50,103 nt of DNA, taken from positions 29,346 to 79,448 of the forward strand of contig JAFIFG010000106.1 of the NCBI GenBank assembly GCA_020832135.1. The letters run 5' to 3'. The notes beneath the pieces are model-generated. The model saw nothing but the letters and a program-made list of their open reading frames with translations. It did not search any database and was not told the DNA's origin. The position numbers and the translations under genes were made by a program. This document shows positions 31,543 through 39,225 of this stretch, piece by piece. The stretch's first letter is position 1. Every line of letters starts with the position of its first letter. This DNA comes from Clostridiaceae bacterium (GTDB lineage: Bacteria > Bacillota > Clostridia > Peptostreptococcales > Natronincolaceae).

Positions 31543-31562
31543 TTTGCAAATTATCTTGCGAA
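31543..31562 (-). repeat. Internal copy of the prophage-end repeat (I1)
   Basis: The minus strand reads TTCGCAAGATAATTTGCAAA, identical over 20 bases to right-end site R2. It overlaps the last codons of the 47-residue gene and precedes the lysin ribosome site. An exact match of this length is unlikely by chance. Confidence 0.8.
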
Positions 31563-31694
31563 TCTCCTTCGTTTTTTCACTTTAGATCTCAACTCAGTGA
31601 GATAGCCCAGGTACTCATTGCTTTCTTTCTCTTTTTTCTTAGATATATCCCTGAGGGCCCTTTCTCTGAACTCCTCCTTGGTGAGCTTCTTCAT
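31551..31694 (-). CDS. Small basic protein, 47 residues
   Basis: An ATG with GGGGAGGATTGGG upstream opens MKKLTKEEFRERALRDISKK and ends KVKKRRRFAR. It is a charged helix with a strongly basic C-terminus. It sits 13 bases after the 132-residue gene, between middle genes and the lysin. The stop codon lies inside the I1 repeat. Could bind nucleic acid; family unknown. Confidence 0.7.
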   Translation of the reverse strand: MKKLTKEEFRERALRDISKKKEKESNEYLGYLTELRSKVKKRRRFAR

Positions 31695-31707
31695 CCCAAT
31701 CCTCCCC

Positions 31708-32106
31708 TTAGAGCTGTAGTATTGGTTCCACTACCTGAAGATAGAATTCCTTTACGTTGTATGTGTTTTCCCCTTTGGCTGCCAATTCTTCCTCAAACTT
31801 CTTAATCTCCACCGCCAGCTTCATCATTTTATAAATACCAACCTGCTCCAGGCTAACTTTGTTATGTTTAGAATCTAGAAAACCCTTGGGTGCCATCCAG
31901 TATATGGCTTGATGAATATAGCTCAAGTCATAGTATTTCTTCATATTTTCCTCAAAGGCTTTAGTTGCTTCTTGGCCAAACTTCCTGCGATTAAGGGGTG
32001 GCTTCTTGGGTGGGATAATCCCCTCATCCCTAAGCTCCTCCCTCAATTCCTTCCTAAGTTTTTTCTCGGCATTGGTGAGCTTCTTATACTTCTTTTTAGC
32101 TGCCAT
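31708..32106 (-). CDS. Middle-operon protein of unknown function
   Basis: 132 residues: Lys-rich N-terminus (KKKYKKLTNAEKKLRKELRE), a PPKKPPLNRRKFGQEATKAF linker, then a helical domain (YDLSYIHQAIYWMAPKGFLD, GIYKMMKLAVEIKKFEEELA). It overlaps gemA by 11 bases and so is translated with it. No family recognised; plausible DNA-binding or packaging accessory. Confidence 0.75.
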   Translation of the reverse strand: MAAKKKYKKLTNAEKKLRKELREELRDEGIIPPKKPPLNRRKFGQEATKAFEENMKKYYDLSYIHQAIYWMAPKGFLDSKHNKVSLEQVGIYKMMKLAVEIKKFEEELAAKGENTYNVKEFYLQVVEPILQL

Positions 32107-32509
32107 GCTCCGCCTCCATTCTTTCTATCATCTTCTTCAGAATCTCTATAAGCTTATTGCATTGGTAGGGGTTAAGCCACTCAATCTTTTCGACCTTAAA
32201 GTGCTTTTTAACAAAGCCGTTAATCCTTTTGTTGTTGTCGTTCCAGCCTAATTGCTCTGTTAGCCTATAGATTTTCTGTCTTTGTTCCCCCGTGAAGGCG
32301 TTCCCACCTTCGTCGGTTCGTTTTTGATTCTTCTTCTTAGGCTTCACCATGGCATCAATGACCTTGTTGGCTTCAACCTTTGTCAGTTGCTTCATGCTCT
32401 CTTTTTTAGACTCTCTATAGATGATGGCATAGAGATCATCCTTTTCCAGCCCCTTTTCCCTTGCTGTGGCCCATATTTTCTTTATCTGCAAATTTGTAAT
32501 AGCTTCCAC
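32096..32509 (-). CDS. gemA: GemA-like regulator (DUF1018, Mu gp16)
   Basis: 137 residues with the DUF1018 features: IKKIWATAREKGLEKDDLYA, KQLTKVEANKVIDAMVK, TGEQRQKIYRLTEQLGWNDN and NGFVKKHFKVEKIEWLNPYQ. The GTG start follows GAAGGGAGC. Mu GemA changes host gene expression and DNA supercoiling through gyrase. It is the first gene after an internal terminator. Confidence 0.88.
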   Translation of the reverse strand: MEAITNLQIKKIWATAREKGLEKDDLYAIIYRESKKESMKQLTKVEANKVIDAMVKPKKKNQKRTDEGGNAFTGEQRQKIYRLTEQLGWNDNNKRINGFVKKHFKVEKIEWLNPYQCNKLIEILKKMIERMEAEHGS

Positions 32510-32531
32510 CCTGCCAGCTCCCTTCTTAAAA

Positions 32532-32554
32532 AGGGACTAGCAAAACCAGTCCCT
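32532..32554 (-). terminator. Internal early-operon terminator before gemA
   Basis: AGGGACT and AGTCCCT (32532-32538 and 32548-32554) form a perfect 7-bp stem followed on the minus strand by TTTTTAAG. The stem overlaps the stop of the 217-residue gene. It would attenuate transcription from the early promoter into gemA-mor, as a timing device. Confidence 0.65.
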
Positions 32555-33206
32555 ATTCTTCTTTTTCATATTCAACGCCGATTTTCAGTGTCTCGTCCAC
32601 GATTACAGCATGTTTTAACTTTTTCAGTGCCTCATAAAATTCCTCTGTACCTTCCTCATAGCCCGATACTTCCATGAGGTTCACAATCCTTTCCCATGCT
32701 GCCGCCTCGGTGATAAAGTAGGCCCAATACTCCGCTTCTTCTTGGTTGTAGCCTATGGTCTTTAGTAGCTCCACATCCTTATCAAAGTTCCCTTTCAGCT
32801 TCTTTTTAGCCACCTTAGCTTTGTCCTCAGAAAGGTTCATCTCCCCAATGACATCCAGCACCTTCTTCTCTGTGTAGCTTCCACTTACCAGCGGGCCCAC
32901 AACATTTTTAAAGGGTGCTGTCAGCTTGTACTGCACTTCTTCTTTGGCAAAATCCTTCAAAATGTTTTCAGGAATCACACCCTTCAGGTACTCAATACTC
33001 ACTAGATCCACCTTCTCGGCAGTGGTCACTATTGCACAGTTGCTATCATCCCCCCAAAACTTCACCTGTTTAACCTTGCTATTGTCTAATGCGGTGGCAG
33101 CTTCGTTTTGGATGGTCAGCTTGTGTTTATTCATTTCCTTCCTGCCGTCGGACATGAGGGCATCCCACTTGGCCAGCTCATTAACTGCTTCTTTGATTCT
33201 ATTCAT
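32553..33206 (-). CDS. Early protein resembling DUF3164/host-nuclease-inhibitor region
   Basis: 217 residues: an N-terminal helix pair (EAVNELAKWDALMSDGRKEM), a beta segment (VKQVKFWGDDSNCAIVTTAE), and helical repeats (DKAKVAKKKLKGNFDKDVEL, TEAAAWERIVNLMEVSG). It lies where Mu-like phages encode a conserved early DNA-metabolism protein. I do not recognise catalytic residues. The ATG lies inside the last codons of the AbrB-like gene. Confidence 0.7.
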   Translation of the reverse strand: MNRIKEAVNELAKWDALMSDGRKEMNKHKLTIQNEAATALDNSKVKQVKFWGDDSNCAIVTTAEKVDLVSIEYLKGVIPENILKDFAKEEVQYKLTAPFKNVVGPLVSGSYTEKKVLDVIGEMNLSEDKAKVAKKKLKGNFDKDVELLKTIGYNQEEAEYWAYFITEAAAWERIVNLMEVSGYEEGTEEFYEALKKLKHAVIVDETLKIGVEYEKEE

Positions 33207-33441
33207 CTACCTTGGCCCCCATTTCCTTGATGCACTTAGGGCAGATATAGTTGTTTTGATGCCTTACCACATTGTCGATAGATTGACAGAACATGCAGCG
33301 GGGGGTGTGCTTTGAGATAACTAATTTTCCACCCTGCACTTCAATGTCTATCGCTTGCCCCTTGTCCATGTCTATTGACCTTCTGATATCACTAGGGATG
33401 GTCAACCCTCCACTTTTATTGATTTTCTTGGTTTTCATCAT
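33199..33441 (-). CDS. AbrB/SpoVT-like DNA-binding protein with zinc ribbon
   Basis: 80 residues from the first of two ATGs, with AGGAGG nine bases upstream. The N-terminal half is a swapped-hairpin AbrB domain (KINKSGGLTIPSDIRRSIDM, GQAIDIEVQGGKLVISK). The C-terminal half has CMFCQ and CPKC, a four-cysteine zinc ribbon. The combination resembles clostridial AbrB/MazE-type regulators. It probably regulates phage or host promoters. Confidence 0.85.
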   Translation of the reverse strand: MMKTKKINKSGGLTIPSDIRRSIDMDKGQAIDIEVQGGKLVISKHTPRCMFCQSIDNVVRHQNNYICPKCIKEMGAKVDE

Positions 33442-34186
33442 TCTTTTTAGCCTCCTTGATTGTATTTTGTGCCAGCTCATGGAGCTCGCCAATAAACTTT
33501 AATAACTCATCCTTGGCCACAACGATATAGTTTTCATAATTGTCTTCGTTGTAGATTTTCACTGTTTCTTCTGCCACTTCATATTCCATGATGTCACCTT
33601 CGTATACTGTCATGATTTTCTTTAGGGTGCATGCCTTAGATCGCTGTCCCCCTATAGCCGAAACTGCATTTTGAACTGCTTTAACTGCTTTTGTAAAACG
33701 GGTGTTGTCTAGGTTAATGGGTGCCTTCAGCTCAAAATCCTTCTTTTGGCTTTGCTGATTTTCTTCCTCCTGCTCCTGTTTTACCTTGTCTACTTCCCTT
33801 TGATCCCGCTTCTCTGCTAAGAGATCAGCGATGCCCCACTTGCCATAATAGGTTTTGATGGTCAGCTTAGATAGCCCATACTTCTCTCCAATGACCTTGG
33901 CAGCTTCATCATTCCAACCAAGGGCCATGCACTCCTTTAATAAAACTTCCTTATCAATCTTTTTCTCTCTGGCCACAGCTTCCTTTGCCCCCTTTTCTAT
34001 TAGTTCAATGGTGATGTTTCCATTGATGACCTCTAGCTTTGGTATGGTTACAATATAACTTCCTTGATGGATGGTGGTAAAACAGTCATAGTCACCTGCA
34101 ACGGTGCCTTCTAGGGTTTTCCCCTTCTTAGACTTCTTGCCGTTGTAGGTGACTTTCACCCTATCTCCTCTTTGGGCTATCAACAT
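33416..34186 (-). CDS. Early protein with HTH-like centre
   Basis: 256 residues. The N-terminal 65 form a small beta barrel (GDRVKVTYNGKKSKKGKTLE, YIVTIPKLEVINGNITIELI). A helix-turn-helix-like stretch follows (LGWNDEAAKVIGEKYGLSKL), then a Gln/Glu-rich linker and a helical C-terminus. It overlaps both neighbours. No family is recognised, but nucleic-acid binding is likely. Confidence 0.75.
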   Translation of the reverse strand: MLIAQRGDRVKVTYNGKKSKKGKTLEGTVAGDYDCFTTIHQGSYIVTIPKLEVINGNITIELIEKGAKEAVAREKKIDKEVLLKECMALGWNDEAAKVIGEKYGLSKLTIKTYYGKWGIADLLAEKRDQREVDKVKQEQEEENQQSQKKDFELKAPINLDNTRFTKAVKAVQNAVSAIGGQRSKACTLKKIMTVYEGDIMEYEVAEETVKIYNEDNYENYIVVAKDELLKFIGELHELAQNTIKEAKKNDENQENQ

Positions 34187-34388
34187 TCCCTTTGCCCTCT
34201 AGTTGGCTCATGAGGAGCTTTAATGCTCCCTTCCCGATGTACTCCTCTGCGATGTAGTCCTTAATCTCACGGATGACACTTTCCTTCGTTTCTAAACCCT
34301 CCACCAGGCTATTAATCTGAATCTTCAATTTGTCTTCTAATCTCTTCTTCTGTGCAGCTGCTTCTACGTTCATCAAGATCTCTTCCAT
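34161..34388 (-). CDS. Small helical early protein
   Basis: 75 residues, helical and charged (AAAQKKRLEDKLKIQINSLV, ESVIREIKDYIAEEYIGKG). The ATG follows AGGAGGCTGAAGG. It overlaps the upstream zinc-binding gene by 77 bases and the downstream gene by 26, which is unusual but each has its own ribosome site. Function unknown. Confidence 0.65.
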   Translation of the reverse strand: MEEILMNVEAAAQKKRLEDKLKIQINSLVEGLETKESVIREIKDYIAEEYIGKGALKLLMSQLEGKGNVDSPKRR

Positions 34389-34686
34389 CCTTCAGCCTCC
34401 TCATTAACAATTTCCCTAGTCTCTCCGCTTCCTTCTTGCAAACAACCAAGTCACGTTCGATGGTTTTGACATATTCCTTATGGGCCTCCAGGTCAAAGGC
34501 AAGTTTTCTCACCTTTTCATCTTCATAATTCTGTAGAATAGCTTTATTCCTGGTTAATTGAATGGCCCTTGCCTCGCATGCTGGGTGGATGAATTCGTTA
34601 TTAAAGAGCATCCAATCGTCCTCCCAAACCAAATCACCGCACACCCAGCAGCCATATTCATCACTTATAATGCATCCACTGGCCAT
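34312..34686 (-). CDS. Early protein with N-terminal zinc-binding motif
   Basis: 124 residues. CWVCGDLVWEDDWMLFNNEF followed by IHPACEA gives a CxxC...HxxC zinc knuckle. A coiled-coil helical part follows (LAFDLEAHKEYVKTIERDLV). The ATG follows AGGAAGTGAGATT. It is located right after the MuB gene and the I2 repeat. A DNA- or protein-binding accessory of transposition is possible. Confidence 0.7.
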   Translation of the reverse strand: MASGCIISDEYGCWVCGDLVWEDDWMLFNNEFIHPACEARAIQLTRNKAILQNYEDEKVRKLAFDLEAHKEYVKTIERDLVVCKKEAERLGKLLMRRLKDGRDLDERRSSCTEEEIRRQIEDSD

Positions 34687-34703
34687 AATCTCACTTCCTA
34701 AAT

Positions 34704-34723
34704 TTTGAAAAATAACTTGCGAA
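34704..34723 (-). repeat. Internal copy of the prophage-end repeat (I2)
   Basis: The minus strand reads TTCGCAAGTTATTTTTCAAA, which matches the end consensus TTCGCAAGWTAATTTKCAAA at 18 of 20 positions. It fills the 44-bp gap between the MuB-like gene and the zinc-knuckle gene. Confidence 0.7.
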
Positions 34724-34730
34724 ATTCTCG

Positions 34731-35678
34731 CTATATCATGATGAGTTTTTTAGCTTCCTTCACCACTTGCTGAGATATTAGTCCGTCGCCTTCATTAGCT
34801 ATCTCTAGGCATTTCTCTAGCAGATTTTTAAGCCATCTTATGCCGCCCTTTGTAGTTCTTGAAATAGTGTCAACGAACTCCATTTTCCCGCTTTCTGTGA
34901 AGTTGTAGTCTGTAATAATATTGATAATTTGAGGCTCCGTCAATCCTATGGTGATATAGTTGTGAATGATTCTTGAGTCAATTTGTCCATAGTTCTCATG
35001 GCTGCTTCTTTTATCCTTAAAATGTCTTCCTATAGCAGGAGACCCTACCATGATTACCGTTGTACCATAATCCTTTGTTAAGTCATGGAGGTTTCTAATG
35101 GTCTCCACTTTGTTGACATTTTTCATTGGCATTATTTGGTCTACCTCATCAAATATCAAGGTTCTAGGGTTGTCCCTGAGGTACTCCACCAATTCATCAA
35201 ACAGTTCTAGCTTTGAACTAGCTTGGAGAGAAGTCCCACAAGCTCTGGCGATGCTCTTTAGGATGTCCTTGGTTGACATTAGCAGGTTGCATCTGATATA
35301 TATTGCCTTATCGCTGGTCTCTACAAACTTTTCTACTGATCTAGTTTTACCCGTGCCCGCATTCCCTTGGATGGTTGCGAAGGCATTGACCCTTTCGGCT
35401 GCTCTGCATAGTCCTAAAATCGCCTTTGCATCCTTTGTATGGATAAAGCCTAAATCTACTTCCCCGGCCTTTTCCTTTGCTTCTTCCGCCATCTCGTATT
35501 CCTTTTTCAGCTCCTCAACCGCAGTAACAAACTCTTCTGATACACCCCCGCCTTCAAGAAATTTATTTATTTGAGAACGACTGTAATTCAGCCTTTTTCC
35601 TAAATCTGTTCTAGTTACTCCATTTTCCAATAGCCCCTGTAAAAAATCGATAAGCTCCTTGTTTTTCATTTCATTCAT
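34731..35678 (-). CDS. MuB-like transposition ATPase (target selector)
   Basis: 315 residues. The N-terminal helix-turn-helix (NGVTRTDLGKRLNYSRSQIN) is as in MuB. An AAA+ ATPase core follows, with Walker A GNAGTGKT at 105-112, Walker B LIFDEVD at 174-180, and sensor motif TTVIMVGSPAIGR. The C-terminal helical domain ends AKKLIMI. MuB polymerises on target DNA, stimulates MuA and gives target immunity. It lies 15 bases after the transposase gene. Confidence 0.94.
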   Translation of the reverse strand: MNEMKNKELIDFLQGLLENGVTRTDLGKRLNYSRSQINKFLEGGGVSEEFVTAVEELKKEYEMAEEAKEKAGEVDLGFIHTKDAKAILGLCRAAERVNAFATIQGNAGTGKTRSVEKFVETSDKAIYIRCNLLMSTKDILKSIARACGTSLQASSKLELFDELVEYLRDNPRTLIFDEVDQIMPMKNVNKVETIRNLHDLTKDYGTTVIMVGSPAIGRHFKDKRSSHENYGQIDSRIIHNYITIGLTEPQIINIITDYNFTESGKMEFVDTISRTTKGGIRWLKNLLEKCLEIANEGDGLISQQVVKEAKKLIMI

Positions 35679-35693
35679 CCTTATCCCTCCATT

Positions 35694-37598
35694 TTATTTA
35701 GCTTGTTTTTTCAATTCTTCCTCACCAAGTTTTTCATAAAATGCGATACCCTCGTTGTCTTTCTCAGTGTCAAACCTTTTCTTTTCAAGCCCCTTTTTGC
35801 TTGTTTGGTTTAGCCTTACCACCTTGGCATTGTCCATGGCATCTCTTTTCTTTGGTGCCAGCATGGTATCTAGAGTTTCCTCATCCACATAATCCTCCAA
35901 CATTAACCTTTTTACTTCTTCTTCTGTCACGCCATAGGCATTCAATGCTTCCTTTGTAGCTTTTCTTGCCTCTGCCTTTAGCCTTCCCCAGCGTTTCATT
36001 TCTTCTTGGGTGGCTTTCATAGAAAGAAGTTCTTTGTTGGTTGCTTTGCAAATCAGCTTGCCATTAATGTAAACATACAGCTCTCCGATTTTATTTGGAT
36101 CATATCTAACCACGCAGCCCTCTCCGATGTATTCCCACAATGTATCATCCCAATATAGCACACCAAACTTCTTGATGCCTTCTTTGTTGATTTTTCTAAC
36201 TTCTGCTCTCATCATCAGCATATCTAATTCTTCCTCACTTGGCATATCCTCTCGATATTTACCTACAGATGCCATCACCTCCATTGGTGTTTTGCCGCCC
36301 AATCCTGAATGAGGACTATTGTTGTAATGTTCTCGATAACCTTCAATAAATTTAAATACCTCTTTGATGGTGATGTTTTTCACCAAAATCTCTTTTTTGC
36401 TGATGTTGTGAGGTCTATCCTCGATGCTTTCACCACAGAATCCAGGCATATATCTACTGAGATGATCGCTAAAGGTTCTAAAAAATCTTTCTATAGGCTT
36501 TGCTTTGGCATTATATGGAATGGCAAAGGTGGTTCCTATATCCAGTGCGCTAAATACTCCGTTGTAGGAATGGAAAAAGGCTTCCTTTTCCTCCGCATTC
36601 AAGAATCCACTTTTGTAATCCAATCCGTTATCCATGTAGCAGTTCCCCGGTAGTCCAAACTCCATGATGCCGCTCCTTAGAGATGTCGCTATTACTTCCG
36701 AACTACTGTTTCTTGCAATTCTAAACCCTACAAAAGCTCTAGTCCTCATGTCCATCCAAGCCGACATAGTGTATCTCGTGATCCTGCCGTTATCCGGTGT
36801 CCAGATAGCCAATGTGTGTCCATCCCCTACCCAATATTCATTTGCCAATAAATCCTCGTATGTTCTAGTGATGGAGGGCACGTATTCCGCTTCAAAGGCA
36901 TCTTTCCCATCTCTAGCTAAAGACATTTCTCGTTTTGGCGTTTTCTTTATTTCCCTATAGATAGTATCTTGCGAAACATCCGGCCAACCCATCATCTTGG
37001 CCTTTTTTCTATACATCTTAACTACGTGACTCTTTTTAGGCTCAATGGGTTGATTGAAGCAACCTCTTATGAAAAACACTGCCTCCTCAGGAAGCTTCGT
37101 AGACTTGCCCTTATTCTTCCTGGGCTTTCTGATGAGTCCCACCAAGCCTTCCTTTTCAAGAGCTTCTTTGTACTGATACAATGCTCTTCCAGACCACTTG
37201 ATGCCCTTTAAGAATTTAGCCTTGTCTTCCTTTCCTTCAGCTCCATTGGATAATGCACTGAACTGCATTACCGCTTCCTTCTTCTTGAGTGCTTCCTCTA
37301 AGTATTTTTCAAATTTATCCCCATGAATCTCCTTTAATTCCCCTAATGTATAGGTGGGTTGTATCTCTTCCTCTTCTTCGGATGCAACGGCTACTTCTCC
37401 ATGCTCCATAAAGTATTTTCTTTGCTTTTCTATTGGCAGAGAGTATAGATCAATCAGGTAGATTTTGTTTTTCCTTACGCCGTCGGCCATCTTTGTCTTA
37501 CCTTCGAAGTCACCTGCTGCAACCTTCCTTTGAATCGTCCTCTCTGTTACTTCGTAAATTTCTGCCGCTTCCTTGGTTGTAATCCAAAGATTCATCAT
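35694..37598 (-). CDS. MuA-like DDE transposase
   Basis: 634 residues. Residues 1-60 are a MerR-like/winged HTH (LWITTKEAAEIYEVTERTIQ). Residues 130-225 carry further helix-turn-helix subdomains for end recognition. The RNase H-like core has D259 (YWVGDGHTLAIW), D323 (CYMDNGLDYKS) and E370 (KAKPIERFFRTF). A Mu_transpos_C beta-barrel follows (GEGCVVRYDPNKIGELYVYI), and a basic helical tail that should contact MuB. The ATG pair follows a GGGGGG ribosome site. It catalyses integration and replicative transposition. Confidence 0.96.
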   Translation of the reverse strand: MMNLWITTKEAAEIYEVTERTIQRKVAAGDFEGKTKMADGVRKNKIYLIDLYSLPIEKQRKYFMEHGEVAVASEEEEEIQPTYTLGELKEIHGDKFEKYLEEALKKKEAVMQFSALSNGAEGKEDKAKFLKGIKWSGRALYQYKEALEKEGLVGLIRKPRKNKGKSTKLPEEAVFFIRGCFNQPIEPKKSHVVKMYRKKAKMMGWPDVSQDTIYREIKKTPKREMSLARDGKDAFEAEYVPSITRTYEDLLANEYWVGDGHTLAIWTPDNGRITRYTMSAWMDMRTRAFVGFRIARNSSSEVIATSLRSGIMEFGLPGNCYMDNGLDYKSGFLNAEEKEAFFHSYNGVFSALDIGTTFAIPYNAKAKPIERFFRTFSDHLSRYMPGFCGESIEDRPHNISKKEILVKNITIKEVFKFIEGYREHYNNSPHSGLGGKTPMEVMASVGKYREDMPSEEELDMLMMRAEVRKINKEGIKKFGVLYWDDTLWEYIGEGCVVRYDPNKIGELYVYINGKLICKATNKELLSMKATQEEMKRWGRLKAEARKATKEALNAYGVTEEEVKRLMLEDYVDEETLDTMLAPKKRDAMDNAKVVRLNQTSKKGLEKKRFDTEKDNEGIAFYEKLGEEELKKQAK

Positions 37599-37629
37599 AT
37601 CCCCCCTTTTAATGTTGCTTTACCTGTGG

Positions 37630-37712
37630 TATAATGAGGGAAAAGAGTTTGTTCAATGGGTTCGAAAGAAATGGGAGTAGCTGTCGGAAGCTTGGCTCCC
37701 TTTTCCTTTTTG
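37630..37712 (+). ncRNA. Candidate plus-strand small RNA upstream of the transposase
   Basis: On the plus strand an extended -10 (TGGTATAAT, 37627-37635) is followed about 40 bp later by an intrinsic terminator. Its arms are GGGAG/CTCCC and AGCT/AGCT (37673-37700), followed by TTTTCCTTTTTG. A transcript of roughly 70 nt starting near 37642 is predicted, lying divergently from the transposase mRNA leader and antisense to it. No reading frame fits. Inferred, no homologue known to me. Confidence 0.45.
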
Positions 37713-37738
37713 TGTTCCCCTTGAGCTGCTCTTTTCTT

Positions 37739-37951
37739 TTATGCAGACTTCTCCATCTCATCCTCATCAATCCCTAAGCATTTTTTGATTGCATCTTTAT
37801 ATTTCTGTCCTGATCGTCTGCCCCTCAAGATGTCTGTTAAATAGTTTTCGTTGACTCCAATCCTATTGGCCAGCTCCCTCTGGGTCATGTTCAACTCCAC
37901 TAGCTTTGTCTTTACCTTCACCGCAAATGTACTCAGTTTGTTTGTCTTCAT
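37739..37951 (-). CDS. XRE-type HTH protein (BcepMu gp16/Ner-like)
   Basis: 70 residues: STFAVKVKTKLVELNMTQRE, LANRIGVNENYLTDILRGRR, then a short acidic tail. This is a single XRE helix-turn-helix of the type found in BcepMu gp16 proteins. Just before the transposase gene it fits a Ner-like regulator that turns down early transcription. It overlaps the upstream 135-residue gene by 89 bases. Confidence 0.85.
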   Translation of the reverse strand: MKTNKLSTFAVKVKTKLVELNMTQRELANRIGVNENYLTDILRGRRSGQKYKDAIKKCLGIDEDEMEKSA

Positions 37952-38270
37952 TTGTTTCGCCTCCTTCTTCCTCGATGACCCTCTCTGTTATCTTGCATTT
38001 AAGAATTTCACCACTGATGTAACCTTCAAGGTCTTTTAATGCTAGAAGTCTGCTATTTACCTTCACCAGCACCCTTTTGATGTCTTCGTAGATTTCATCC
38101 CTTTCTTCATTAATCTGATGTAGCTGTTTTTCTAACATAGCTTCCCTATTTTCTAGAAAGGCTTTTTGTGAGCCGTTAGTGATTCCCTTAAAGCCATGTA
38201 CCAATTCCTCTACTTCACTAAACCCTCGCTTGTACTCTTCTAATAAGATAAGGTGTTTTTCTTTGTTCAT
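37863..38270 (-). CDS. Early coiled-coil protein
   Basis: 135 residues, mostly heptad helix (MLEKQLHQINEERDEIYEDI, KRVLVKVNSRLLALKDLEGY). The ATG follows AGGAGGAGCGAT. The last 30 residues are read from DNA also used by the next gene in another frame; the compositional change there suggests that part is not conserved. Function unknown. Confidence 0.65.
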   Translation of the reverse strand: MNKEKHLILLEEYKRGFSEVEELVHGFKGITNGSQKAFLENREAMLEKQLHQINEERDEIYEDIKRVLVKVNSRLLALKDLEGYISGEILKCKITERVIEEEGGETNEDKQTEYICGEGKDKASGVEHDPEGAGQ

Positions 38271-38285
38271 ATCGCTCCTCCTATG

Positions 38286-38711
38286 CTATTTTCTTACAAC
38301 CACTACCACCGCCGGGCCCCATTCTTTCACCCTTTGTTGGCCATTTTTCACTTGGTATTGTTGTCCTTCATGCATTTTAAATAAAGTGGTGTTTTTCCTA
38401 GTTGCCAGTTCCTTCAGTAGGTCATCGGTTTTATAATCCTTTAGTTTCTTTCCTAATCCAAAGATCACATCCTTGTCCCCCTTGTTTTGTTGGCTTTTAG
38501 ACACCCCTATGGTTTCTTCAAAGGATACGCCCTTTTCCCTAGCTTCACAAATTCTTTTACCTTTTGAATCAAAGACCCAAAGAACCTTTACTTCTAATAT
38601 GGGTTGTATTTTTAGTTTTTCGCCAACATGTCCTAATAAAGCCTTGCTAAAATATTTCTTGCCTTTGTACCTAATAGAGCCATCTTTGCCAACCTTTCTT
38701 TCTTCTGCCAC
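38286..38711 (-). CDS. Stand-alone MuA C-terminal beta-barrel-like protein
   Basis: 141 residues from a GTG with AGGGGGTGTTCAT upstream. The N-terminal 60 residues (SIRYKGKKYFSKALLGHVGE, KLKIQPILEVKVLWVFDSKG, KRICEA) match the Mu_transpos_C barrel pattern seen in full transposases, without any catalytic core. The rest is helical and ends in WGPAVVVVVRK. It could bind end DNA or the transposase and tune transposition. Inferred from pattern only. Confidence 0.6.
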   Translation of the reverse strand: MAEERKVGKDGSIRYKGKKYFSKALLGHVGEKLKIQPILEVKVLWVFDSKGKRICEAREKGVSFEETIGVSKSQQNKGDKDVIFGLGKKLKDYKTDDLLKELATRKNTTLFKMHEGQQYQVKNGQQRVKEWGPAVVVVVRK

Positions 38712-38726
38712 ATGAACACCCCCTGT

Positions 38727-38933
38727 TTAACTGGCAGCCGCCAATATTTCATCCCTTTCTTTTCTAAGAGCCTTAATCTGCTCTTTGATTTCCTGCCTTC
38801 TTGACTCCACGCCAGGCGTATTAAAAATGTTGATATGCTCCCTTGCTAACCTGGTATGCAGAACCATGATTTCCTTTAGCCTACCCCATTGTTGCTCGTC
38901 CATTTTTTTCGTATGCTGCAATGTCAGCTTCAT
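38727..38933 (-). CDS. Small early helical protein
   Basis: 68 residues: MDEQQWGRLKEIMVLHTRLA and SRRQEIKEQIKALRKERDEI, two charged helices like a helical hairpin. The ATG overlaps the region just after the preceding gene's stop, with GAGGCTTAGGA upstream. Co-transcribed with the early operon. No family recognised. Confidence 0.65.
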   Translation of the reverse strand: MKLTLQHTKKMDEQQWGRLKEIMVLHTRLAREHINIFNTPGVESRRQEIKEQIKALRKERDEILAAAS

Positions 38934-38935
38934 TC

Positions 38936-39199
38936 CTAAGCCTCCTTTGACTGTTTGATTCTTGTTTCAAAACCTGCAAACAAAGGCCAGCCTTCCACTG
39001 TCTTTTCTTTATAGTCCGATGTGTTAAGCCTTTGCCATACATCATCATTTCTAATTTCAACGATGTTACCTTCGACCTCCACCTCTTGACCATTATCTAG
39101 CTCCACATATGCCCTGGAGCCTTCAATAATGAGTCTGCCAACCTGCCAACCCTCAGCTATGCAAAGGGTTTTTTTAATGCTATTTGCTAATAAAATCAT
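38936..39199 (-). CDS. Small early beta-rich protein
   Basis: 87 residues. A short helix with KKTLCIAEGWQVGRLIIEGS is followed by AYVELDNGQEVEVEGNIVEI, a beta-barrel-like stretch, then a polar tail ending QSKEA. The ATG follows AAAGGTGGAATGAA. It is the first well-supported gene of the early operon. Function unknown. Confidence 0.7.
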   Translation of the reverse strand: MILLANSIKKTLCIAEGWQVGRLIIEGSRAYVELDNGQEVEVEGNIVEIRNDDVWQRLNTSDYKEKTVEGWPLFAGFETRIKQSKEA

Positions 39200-39225
39200 T
39201 TCATTCCACCTTTCCTATTATTTTT

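Noticed and set aside
36965-36975. TATCTTGCGAA inside the transposase gene as another end-type site
   Set aside because: Only half of the 20-bp consensus matches, the other half is unrelated, and the codons are needed for the transposase.
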